A stretch of DNA of 14,732 nucleotides from Chloroflexi bacterium RBG_16_64_43 (GTDB taxonomy: Bacteria; Chloroflexota; Anaerolineae; Anaerolineales; RBG-16-64-43). The stretch spans positions 1 through 14,732 of the forward strand of contig MGOA01000163.1 in assembly GCA_001796965.1 (NCBI GenBank), written 5' to 3'. How positions within the stretch are numbered: the first letter of the stretch is position 1; each line of letters opens with the position of its first letter. The notes under the pieces were generated by a model. It saw only the letters and a list, made by a program, of their open reading frames with translations, was not told the DNA's origin and searched no databases. Shown here piece after piece: positions 6,774-12,687 of this stretch. The position numbers and the translations under genes were made by a program.

Positions 6774-8231
6774 CTAGGGCTTCGCCGGAGGCTCGGGCTC
6801 GGTGCCGGGTCTGGAGCCACGTGTGGTCGATCGCGCTTCGGCCGGCTCACCAAGTGCACGTTCGATCGCCTCGCGCAACGAACGCACCGCAATCACCTGG
6901 ATGCCCTTGGGCCAGGCTTCTTCTTGGCGTACCGTGCGCGGCACGAGGATGCGCCCAAATCCGAGTTGCGCGGCCTCGCGCACACGAGCGGCAACCTGCG
7001 GGATGGCGCGCAACTCGCCCGAGAGCCCGACCTCTCCCACCAGCGCCAGGTCCGCCGCCACTGGGCGATCGTTCATCGAGGAGGCAATGGCCACCGCCAT
7101 CGCCAAGTCGGCGGCAGGTTCATCCACTCGCAGGCCACCGACGACATTGATAAAGATATCCTGATCCGCGAGATGCATGCCCACCCGCCGGCTGAGCACG
7201 GCTGTCACCAGCAGCAAGCGGTAGAGGTCCACGCCATTGGGAGTGCGCCGCGGGTTGCCGAAGGTCGAGGCGCTGGTCAGTCCCTGCAATTCGACCAGCA
7301 GCGGGCGCGTGCCTTCCATGGTGACGGCGATGGCGGATCCTGGAGCGTGCAGCACCCGCTCGGCCAGGAAGGCTTCCGAGGGATTGGGCACCTCGATCAT
7401 GCCTGCGCTTTGCATTTCGAAGACGCCGACTTCGGAGGTGGCTCCGAAGCGATTCTTTACGGCACGCAGCAGCCGGAAGCTCTGGAAGCGATCGCCTTCC
7501 AGGTAAAGCACCGTATCCACAATATGCTCGAGCACCCGCGGCCCGGCGATGGCGCCTTCTTTGGTCACGTGACCGATGAGGAATACCGCGATGCCTGAAG
7601 ACTTGGCCAAGGCCTGCAGCCGGGCGGCGCATTCGCGCACCTGCGAGACCGAGCCGGCCGAGGAGGTCAACTCGGAAAGGTAGGCGGTTTGAATCGAATC
7701 GATCACCAGCACGCGCGGCGCCACCATCTCCACATGGCCCAAAATGGCCTGCAGGTCCGTCTCGGTGAGAAGAAAGAGATCCTCAGGCAGGTTGCTACCG
7801 TTGTCGCCGACCGGCACCAAGCGTTGGGCGCGCATTTTGATCTGGCGTTCGGATTCCTCGCCGGAGACATACAGCACACGTCCGACGTCGCGGGCCAGGG
7901 CACTTGCCACCTGGAGCAAAAGGGTCGACTTCCCGATTCCCGGATCGCCGCCGATGAGCACCAGCGAGCCGGGCACCACTCCGCCGCCGAGGACGCGAGA
8001 GAATTCACCGAGCGGTACGCGCCAGCGTTCCTCCGCATCGCCTTCGATCTCGCGCAGGCGGCGCGGGCGCGAGCCGGAGGAGGCCGCTGCGCGCGTCACA
8101 TTGGGCGCTGGTTCGGCCACTATTTGCTCGACCATCGAATTCCAGCTTCCGCAACTGGGGCATCGCCCCAGGCCGCGCGGCGCTGCATGTCCGCATTGCT
8201 GGCAGATGAATTGTGTCTTCGACTTGGCCAC
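6774..8231 (-). CDS. radA: DNA repair/recombination protein RadA (Sms), 485 aa
   Basis: RadA is a RecA-like, Lon-like hexameric ATPase that drives branch migration during recombination and repair. All hallmarks are visible: a zinc finger C10-QQ-C13 ... C24-PS-C27, Walker A GDPGIGKST at 95-103, Walker B LVIDSIQ at 175-181, the RadA-specific KNRFG at 259-263, and a C-terminal Lon protease-like domain (about 290-460) with FINVVGG and LVGEVGLSGELR. The frame is open upstream to 8762, but the start is the GTG at 8231: GAGGAGG (minus strand, 8243-8237) lies 5 bases ahead and the product begins with the canonical AKSKTQFICQQCG. It is slightly longer than the usual ~455 residues because of a Pro/Arg/Glu-rich tail after residue 460. 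It is the first gene of the minus-strand cluster. Confidence 0.97.
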   Translation of the reverse strand: MAKSKTQFICQQCGHAAPRGLGRCPSCGSWNSMVEQIVAEPAPNVTRAAASSGSRPRRLREIEGDAEERWRVPLGEFSRVLGGGVVPGSLVLIGGDPGIGKSTLLLQVASALARDVGRVLYVSGEESERQIKMRAQRLVPVGDNGSNLPEDLFLLTETDLQAILGHVEMVAPRVLVIDSIQTAYLSELTSSAGSVSQVRECAARLQALAKSSGIAVFLIGHVTKEGAIAGPRVLEHIVDTVLYLEGDRFQSFRLLRAVKNRFGATSEVGVFEMQSAGMIEVPNPSEAFLAERVLHAPGSAIAVTMEGTRPLLVELQGLTSASTFGNPRRTPNGVDLYRLLLVTAVLSRRVGMHLADQDIFINVVGGLRVDEPAADLAMAVAIASSMNDRPVAADLALVGEVGLSGELRAIPQVAARVREAAQLGFGRILVPRTVRQEEAWPKGIQVIAVRSLREAIERALGEPAEARSTTRGSRPGTEPEPPAKP

Positions 8232-8286
8232 GTGGGCCTCCTCGGCGGCGCCCGGTCGGCAGCGAGGGTGCGCCTGAGCAAGGATG

Positions 8287-8315
8287 ATTATGGCCCGGGG
8301 CAACACAATCGGCAA
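8287..8315 (-). promoter_or_regulatory. Probable sigma-70-type promoter of radA cluster
   Basis: On the minus strand TTGCCG (8315-8310) and CATAAT (8292-8287) are separated by exactly 17 bases. The -35 matches the consensus at 4 of 6 positions and the -10 at 5 of 6. The predicted transcription start, near 8280, leaves a leader of roughly 50 bases before the GTG of radA. No other comparable pair was seen in this gap. Confidence 0.55.
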
Positions 8316-8351
8316 GGGCGGCGGCACCCGTTGGTTGGAGCACGGGTATGT

Positions 8352-8357
8352 GATAAT
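8352..8357 (+). promoter_or_regulatory. Possible extended -10 box ahead of the sigma fragment gene
   Basis: TGTGATAAT at 8349-8357 resembles an extended -10 (TGnTATAAT) with GATAAT as the hexamer. It lies about 50 bases before the ATG at 8408. No good -35 is present at the usual spacing. Confidence 0.3.
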
Positions 8358-8407
8358 CGGCATGGGATGTAACTGGGCCCGTGCATTCACGCCTAACGAG
8401 GGAGAGG

Positions 8408-8686
8408 ATGCTACCACCCACACCGTCGACCGAATCCCTCCGCGCCGGCGCCCCGCAGACGTTGGCAGCGCTGTTCGAGATCCATGCGGACAGCGTGTAC
8501 CGTCTGGCGTTCGGTTTGCTGCGTGAGCGCCAGGCGGCTGAGGACGTCGTCCAGGAAGCTTTCCTTTCGGCGATGACCCACCTGGCCCAATGCGAGGGAC
8601 GCTCGTCGCTGGGCGCCCGGCTGTATCGCGTGGCCCACAACGCCAGCCTGCCCCGCCGACGCTCGGCCGGAGAATCGGTGCGATGA
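8408..8686 (+). CDS. Truncated ECF-type sigma factor containing region 2 only, 92 aa
   Basis: Residues 20-82 read as sigma-70 region 2: ALFEIHADSVYRLAFGLL, then RQAAEDVVQEAFLSAM (the core-binding region 2.2 signature 'D..aeDlvQe.F'), then SLGARLYRVAHNASLPRRR, matching regions 2.3-2.4 that melt and contact the -10. There the protein stops: no region 4 with its helix-turn-helix for the -35 is present in this frame or, as far as I can see, in the following 800 bases. ECF factors are normally about 170-200 residues. The ATG at 8408 has GAGGGAG 3 bases ahead; a GTG at 8381 is the alternative. The TGA overlaps the ATG of the membrane methyltransferase, so they are coupled. It may be a decayed gene, or a working single-domain factor that pairs with another protein. 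Confidence 0.7.
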   Translation: MLPPTPSTESLRAGAPQTLAALFEIHADSVYRLAFGLLRERQAAEDVVQEAFLSAMTHLAQCEGRSSLGARLYRVAHNASLPRRRSAGESVR

Positions 8687-9294
8687 GCGGACCGTGGATG
8701 ACACTGACTGCTGTGGCGCTGTGGGGCGCGCTGCACAGCGCGCTCGCGAGCCCACCGGTCAAGGCGTTCGCTCACGACCGGCTCGGGCCGCGCGCGGATC
8801 GCTGGTATCGGGTGACGTACAACGTTACCGCCGGGGTCACATTCTTGCCCGTGCTGGCGGTGCTGGCACTCGATCCCGGCGAACTCCTGTATCGTGCAGC
8901 GAGGCCATGGGCAGCGTTGCTCGTAGTTGGACAACTTGGAGCGGGGCTTCTGCTTGTCGTCGGCCTGCTGCAGACAGACGTCTGGCATTTCATTGGCCTG
9001 CGGCAGCTGGGCGAAGCCCAAGTCACCCAGCGGCAGTTGGTCGTCACGGGTTTGTACCGCTGGGTGCGCCATCCGCTTTACACCGCCGGACTGCTGTTCC
9101 TCTGGCTGACCCCGCTCATGACCTCTAGCCTGCTCGCCCTCAATATCGGATTGACGGCCTACATTCTGATCGGGTTGGGGTTTGAGGAGCGTAGACTTGT
9201 CAGCGAGTACGGCATGGCCTATGAGGCATACCGGCGCCGCGTACCTGCCCTCTTACCGTTTCCCCGACGGGCAACACCCGCCGACCGTCCGTAA
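8683..9294 (+). CDS. ICMT/NnrU-like membrane methyltransferase family protein, 203 aa
   Basis: An integral membrane protein with about five hydrophobic segments (roughly residues 4-22, 46-64, 76-97, 131-146 and 148-167). The C-terminal part carries the signature of the isoprenylcysteine/phospholipid methyltransferase and NnrU group: GLYRWVRHPLYTAGL at 123-137, EERRL at 168-172 and YGMAYEAYRRRVPALLPFP at 176-194. In ICMT/PEMT enzymes the RHP and EE motifs bind S-adenosylmethionine; a lipid or prenyl substrate is likely but unproven. The frame is open from 8590, yet ATG 8683 is preferred because it overlaps the stop of the sigma fragment (ATGA) and starts at the first membrane segment. No intrinsic terminator with a T-tract follows; a hairpin at 9311 is described separately. 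Confidence 0.85.
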   Translation: MSGPWMTLTAVALWGALHSALASPPVKAFAHDRLGPRADRWYRVTYNVTAGVTFLPVLAVLALDPGELLYRAARPWAALLVVGQLGAGLLLVVGLLQTDVWHFIGLRQLGEAQVTQRQLVVTGLYRWVRHPLYTAGLLFLWLTPLMTSSLLALNIGLTAYILIGLGFEERRLVSEYGMAYEAYRRRVPALLPFPRRATPADRP

Positions 9295-9310
9295 CTTCAA
9301 TCAGCCCGGG

Positions 9311-9329
9311 CGACAACGCAACGTTGTCG
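9311..9329. repeat. 8-bp inverted repeat with 3-base loop after methyltransferase gene
   Basis: CGACAACG, a CAA loop, then CGTTGTCG. It lies 16 bases past the methyltransferase stop. No T-run follows (AGCTGCCTTCTTG), so it is at best a weak terminator; an operator or an mRNA 3'-end stabiliser is also possible. Confidence 0.5.
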
Positions 9330-9364
9330 TAGCTGCCTTCTTGACGCCATCGCGGCTGTCCAGG

Positions 9365-9523
9365 ATGTCGCCTGCCAATGTGGCCGAGTCCTACGGCACT
9401 GCGCAGGCGGAACCGCTGGAGCAGTTCGATCTTCCCGCCGACACCTCGCCGATCGCGCCCATCAAGGAACTTGCGTCGGAGTCCTACTCGCCGGATGCGC
9501 TGCGCACCCGGTTAAAGGAATGA
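9365..9523 (+). CDS. Doubtful small hypothetical ORF, 52 aa, possibly a gene remnant
   Basis: I recognise no family. The 52 residues begin MSPANVAESYGTAQAEPLEQF and end SYSPDALRTRLKE, with an acidic middle and a helical basic end. The frame is open well upstream (to 9182, inside the methyltransferase gene) with readable protein-like text before the ATG, including RNVVVAAFLTPSRL, so this could be the C-terminal relic of a longer protein. No clear Shine-Dalgarno precedes 9365. It occupies the middle of a 369-base stretch (9295-9663) that otherwise contains only inverted repeats. Confidence 0.25.
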   Translation: MSPANVAESYGTAQAEPLEQFDLPADTSPIAPIKELASESYSPDALRTRLKE

Positions 9524-9542
9524 ATGACCCTCTGACAATTCA

Positions 9543-9582
9543 CGCCAAGCGCAGACCCTCTTCACAAGAAATCCACTTGGCG
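9543..9582. repeat. Widely spaced 7-bp inverted repeat
   Basis: CGCCAAG at 9543-9549 and CTTGGCG at 9576-9582, 26 bases apart, upstream of the secreted-protein gene. It could be a long-loop hairpin or a pair of operator half-sites, or chance. No promoter could be placed confidently near it. Confidence 0.25.
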
Positions 9583-9617
9583 CGGGTAGAGTGACTGTGC
9601 ACGCAGGAATTGCGCCC

Positions 9618-9638
9618 GCATTCGCGGTGCGCGAATGC
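9618..9638. promoter_or_regulatory. 9-bp perfect inverted repeat in leader of secreted-protein gene
   Basis: GCATTCGCG (9618-9626), a GTG centre and CGCGAATGC (9630-9638), 25 bases before the ATG at 9664 and just ahead of an A-rich tract holding the Shine-Dalgarno. The position suits a repressor operator or a 5' leader hairpin; it is not a terminator because A's, not T's, follow. Confidence 0.55.
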
Positions 9639-9663
9639 CAAACAAAACAAAGGAGAATCCGAA

Positions 9664-10149
9664 ATGAAGAAGTTGATCGTGGTGTCGGTTGTCGTGGCCG
9701 CCCTGGCGGCGACGATGGTTGGAACGGCTCTGGCCGCGGGCCCGACCCCTCCCGGGTCGTATGGTGCCTGCGATGGCACAGGGATGGGCGTGGGCCATGC
9801 GCGTGTCACGTGGGCCGGTTTGCCGGACGCGGTCGCGCAGTTGCTTGGCATGGATAGTGAGTCGATCCAGGCCGAGCGCCTGAGCGGCAAATCACTCGTG
9901 GCCATCGCGGCGGAAAAAGGCATCACCAAGGAGACGCTTGTGGCGACGATCGTCGACGCCAAGCAAGAAGCAGTCTCAGCGGCTGTTGCGGCCGGAACGA
10001 TTACCCAGGAACAGGCGGACCTCATGCTGCAACAGATGGAGTCCCGCATCCCGCTCATGGTCGAGCGCACCACCACCGGGCCCGCATTCGGGCAGCCTGG
10101 GGGACGCATGGGCGCCGGCGGCATGGGCCGCTGGGGCACCACTCCGTAA
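9664..10149 (+). CDS. Secreted small helical protein with Gly/Met-rich tail, 161 aa
   Basis: MKK followed by a hydrophobic core and ALA-A (residues 22-25) form a clear Sec signal peptide, so the mature protein of about 137 residues is exported. Residues 54-135 are predicted helical and follow a pattern common in secreted bacterial proteins of unknown function: 'LLGMDSESIQAERLSGKSL', 'IAAEKGITKETLVATI', 'AVAAGTITQEQADLML'. This resembles a helical domain with two short EF-like turns, but I know no assigned activity. The tail, from about 138, is rich in Gly, Met and Arg (GGRMGAGGMGRWG). The start at 9664 has AAGGAG (9650-9655) 8 bases ahead; an upstream in-frame start at 9610 would destroy the signal peptide. 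It appears to be a single-gene unit, with an inverted repeat ahead and a strong terminator behind. Confidence 0.85.
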   Translation: MKKLIVVSVVVAALAATMVGTALAAGPTPPGSYGACDGTGMGVGHARVTWAGLPDAVAQLLGMDSESIQAERLSGKSLVAIAAEKGITKETLVATIVDAKQEAVSAAVAAGTITQEQADLMLQQMESRIPLMVERTTTGPAFGQPGGRMGAGGMGRWGTTP

Positions 10150-10169
10150 GGCTACTCTGCACGCACACG

Positions 10170-10204
10170 ACAGGGACACGGCATGCCGTGTCCCTGTTTC
10201 TTTT
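10170..10204 (+). terminator. Intrinsic terminator built on a perfect 28-bp palindrome
   Basis: Positions 10170-10197 read identically on both strands, centred on GCATGC, with arms ACAGGGACACGGCA and TGCCGTGTCCCTGT. TTTCTTTT follows directly. It lies 20 bases after the stop of the secreted-protein gene. Confidence 0.9.
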
Positions 10205-10231
10205 CCCGCAAAGCGTGATGGCCACCCGCCG

Positions 10232-10237
10232 TATAAT
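10232..10237 (+). promoter_or_regulatory. -10 box for the MoxR/VWA genes
   Basis: A perfect TATAAT, in the context GTATAATC that also occurs at 456-463. The -35 region is poor (CAAAGC at a 17-base spacer). It lies just past the preceding terminator and about 95 bases before the ATG at 10333. Confidence 0.5.
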
Positions 10238-10242
10238 CAAGC

Positions 10243-10265
10243 AGGCGGCCAATTTCCGGCCGCCT
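10243..10265 (+). promoter_or_regulatory. Leader hairpin at the predicted transcript start
   Basis: AGGCGGCC (10243-10250), loop AATTTCC, GGCCGCCT (10258-10265): a perfect 8-bp GC stem starting about 6 bases after the -10 box, so it would sit at the extreme 5' end of the mRNA. It could protect the transcript end or act as an operator at +1. Confidence 0.5.
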
Positions 10266-10332
10266 CGCCTCGCGGCTCAAGCCATGTTGCACCGCAGCCC
10301 ATCGTCGTCCATTTGCCCGGAGGACGCACTTC

Positions 10333-11280
10333 ATGACACAGCGTTTCGAATCTCCCGAACAGGTCCGGCAGGCGCTTGGCCAACAAACCTACATCGCTGG
10401 CGATGAAATAGCCACGATCACCTACCTAGCCCAGGAATTGGGCAAACCGATTCTGGCTGAGGGCCCGGCAGGCGTGGGGAAGACCGAGCTAGCCAAAGCC
10501 GTTGCCGGCGCGCTGGGGAGGGAACTCATCCGCCTGCAGTGCTACGAAGGCCTGGATGAGACCAAGGCGCTTTATGAGTGGGAGTATGCCAAGCAGCTTC
10601 TCTACACCCAATTGCTGCGCGACAAGGTGCAAGCCTCTCTGCGCCGGACGAAGACTCTGGGCGAGGCGGCCGATCGACTGAGCCGCGAGGAAGATGTCTT
10701 CTTCTCGATGCGGTTCCTCTTGCAGCGGCCGCTCTTGCGGGCGATCCTCTCGCCGGAGCCGGTGGTATTGCTGGTGGATGAGATCGACCGCGCGGATGCG
10801 GAGTTCGAGGCCTTCCTGCTCGAGGTGTTGAGCGATTATCAGGTGAGCGTCCCGGAAGTGGGAACGCTGCGGGCGGTGCATGTGCCGCTGGTGGTGCTCA
10901 CCAGCAATAACACTCGCGATTTGAGTGAAGCTCTTAAGCGGCGCTGTCTGTATCTCTTCATTGACTACCCCACCCTCGAACAAGAACTGCGAGTAGTACG
11001 GCTCAAAGTGCCAGGGCTGGCCGAGGATCTGGCCCGCCAGGCGGTGGAACTGGTGCAGCGTCTGCGTCAGGGCGAACTGCGCAAGGCACCCAGCATCAGC
11101 GAAACACTCGACTGGGCCCGTTCGCTGGTGGCGCTCAATGCCCGTGCGTTGGATGCACCCACGCTCGAACGAACCCTGACCGTACTGCTCAAACACGAGG
11201 CTGACCTGCGCCGGGCGCAGACTCTGCTTGCCCTGCCGCGCCGCGTGCCGGCCCCGGGCGGGGCCGCGGGAGACGCATAG
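10333..11280 (+). CDS. MoxR-family AAA+ ATPase (CoxD-like), 315 aa
   Basis: A MoxR-type AAA+ ATPase. These act with VWA proteins as chaperones that insert cofactors or assemble complexes; the CoxD/CoxE pair of carbon monoxide dehydrogenase maturation is the best-known close relative. Walker A is GPAGVGKT at 44-51, Walker B is VVLLVDEID at 144-152, sensor 1 is LTSNNTRDLSEA at 189-200, with the arginine finger in ALKRRC at 200-205 and sensor 2 around PSISETLDW at 253-261. The segment YEGLDETKALYEWEY (71-85) after the first helices is typical of the CoxD branch. GGAGG (10319-10323) lies 9 bases before the ATG. The VWA partner follows after 25 bases. No cox, mox or other client genes lie in the window, so the target is unknown. 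Confidence 0.92.
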   Translation: MTQRFESPEQVRQALGQQTYIAGDEIATITYLAQELGKPILAEGPAGVGKTELAKAVAGALGRELIRLQCYEGLDETKALYEWEYAKQLLYTQLLRDKVQASLRRTKTLGEAADRLSREEDVFFSMRFLLQRPLLRAILSPEPVVLLVDEIDRADAEFEAFLLEVLSDYQVSVPEVGTLRAVHVPLVVLTSNNTRDLSEALKRRCLYLFIDYPTLEQELRVVRLKVPGLAEDLARQAVELVQRLRQGELRKAPSISETLDWARSLVALNARALDAPTLERTLTVLLKHEADLRRAQTLLALPRRVPAPGGAAGDA

Positions 11281-11305
11281 CCCGGGCCGTCGTCGGGAGT
11301 GGCGC

Positions 11306-12685
11306 ATGGAAGAACGCATCCTCAGGTTCATCAGCGCGCTACGCGCCAGCGGTGTGCGAGTCAGCCTGGCCGAGAGCGCGGATGGCCTACGCGCCGTGCG
11401 CGCCGCAGGTGTAGGAGACCGAAACCGTTTCCGCGTGTCGCTGCGCGCGGCGCTGGTCAAAGAGCGCCGCGGGCTGGCGATCTTCGACCAGCTCTTCCCC
11501 GTGTTCTTCGACCATGCCGCCGTGCCCTCATTGCCGGATGTGGCCGGCGATCTCTCCCCTCAGGAGGCTGAGCTCTTGGCCGACGCCCTGGGCCAGTTTA
11601 GCGAGTCATTGCGCCGCACCATCGAACGGCTGCTGCGCGGCGAATCGCTGAGCGACGAGGAATTGGAGCGGCTTGGACGGGCGGTAGGCTTGCAGCAAGT
11701 GGATGATCTGCGCTATCGCGAATGGATTATCGAACGCATGCGCCGCGCGTTGCGCCTGCGCGAAGTGCAAGAGGCATTGGCCGGCCTCGAGGAGGCTCTC
11801 CTGCGGTTAGGAATGCAGGGCGTGAAGGTGAGACGAATCCGATCGCAGATCGACGCCAGCCAGCGCGCGCTCGAAGGGCAACTCTCGAGCTATGCCGGTC
11901 AACGGTTGGCTGGGAACATGGCCGCACGCCCGCGGTCGAATGACGTGCAGGCGCTCATGGCGAGGCCGTTCGACCGGCTCAGCCAGGCCGATATGGAGCG
12001 CCTGAGGCACGAAGTGCGTCGGCTGGCGGCCGCACTGCGCAGCACTGTGGCTCTGCGCCAGAAGCATGCGCGCAGCGGCCACCTGGATGCCAAAGCGACG
12101 CTGCGCGCCAACCTGCGTTACGCCAGCGTGCCGATGGAGCTGCGGCATCGCGATCGGCATCTCAAACCCAAGCTGGTGGTGGTGTGCGACGTGAGTGCCT
12201 CGATGCGGCAGATCTCCGAGCTCATGCTCAGCCTGTTGCATGCGTTGCAAGATCAGGTGCGCAAGACGCACGCCTTCGCTTTCATCGACCGGCTGGAGTA
12301 CATCTCGCCTGACCTGGCGCGCGGCGAGGCTCACCAGGCCGTGACGCGGGTCCTTGCGCGCATGCCGGCTGGCTACTACAACACCGATTTGGGCAGCAGC
12401 CTGGCGGACTTCGACCGCCGCCACCTGGCCCTGCTCGACTCGCGCACCACCTTCATCGTGGTGGGCGATGGGCGCAACAACTTCAACGAGCCGCGCCTGG
12501 ATCTCTTCGACAAGTTCGTGCGCCGCAGCCGGCGCGCATTGTGGCTTACGCCTGAGCCGCGTCCACTATGGGGCACCGGCGACAGCGACATGCATCGCTA
12601 CGCAGAGCGGTGTGGAGCGGTATTCGTGGTGACCAATCTTGGAGAACTGGCCGCCGCCGTGGATCGGCTACTGGCGGGCGTATAG
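11306..12685 (+). CDS. VWA domain protein, CoxE-like partner of MoxR ATPase, 459 aa
   Basis: A CoxE/YehP-type von Willebrand factor A protein. Residues 1-285 are helical and charged; the VWA domain starts near 288 (KPKLVVVCDVSASM). Its metal ion-dependent adhesion site is complete: DVSAS at 295-299, T360 in YYNTDLGSSL and D388 in VVGDGRNN. The domain ends around residue 455. No signal peptide or membrane segment is present, so it should act in the cytoplasm with the MoxR ATPase. The frame is open from 11228, overlapping the ATPase gene, but ATG 11306 is chosen because GGGAG (11295-11299) lies 6 bases ahead and the upstream translation is Pro/Arg-rich and protein-unlike. It converges with murJ; the two stop codons are 2 bases apart and no terminator hairpin separates them. 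Confidence 0.92.
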   Translation: MEERILRFISALRASGVRVSLAESADGLRAVRAAGVGDRNRFRVSLRAALVKERRGLAIFDQLFPVFFDHAAVPSLPDVAGDLSPQEAELLADALGQFSESLRRTIERLLRGESLSDEELERLGRAVGLQQVDDLRYREWIIERMRRALRLREVQEALAGLEEALLRLGMQGVKVRRIRSQIDASQRALEGQLSSYAGQRLAGNMAARPRSNDVQALMARPFDRLSQADMERLRHEVRRLAAALRSTVALRQKHARSGHLDAKATLRANLRYASVPMELRHRDRHLKPKLVVVCDVSASMRQISELMLSLLHALQDQVRKTHAFAFIDRLEYISPDLARGEAHQAVTRVLARMPAGYYNTDLGSSLADFDRRHLALLDSRTTFIVVGDGRNNFNEPRLDLFDKFVRRSRRALWLTPEPRPLWGTGDSDMHRYAERCGAVFVVTNLGELAAAVDRLLAGV

Positions 12686-12687
12686 CC

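Noticed and set aside
6729..7598. A 289-codon plus-strand open frame opposite radA
   Set aside because: Antisense to the Lon-like and ATPase domains of RadA, with no protein-like motif.
9618..9638. Inverted repeat as an intrinsic terminator
   Set aside because: No T-run follows on either strand in the needed position; an A-rich tract with the next gene's ribosome site follows instead.
10489..11460. A 323-codon minus-strand open frame opposite the MoxR gene
   Set aside because: His/Gln/Arg-rich shadow of a gene whose Walker and sensor motifs are intact on the other strand.
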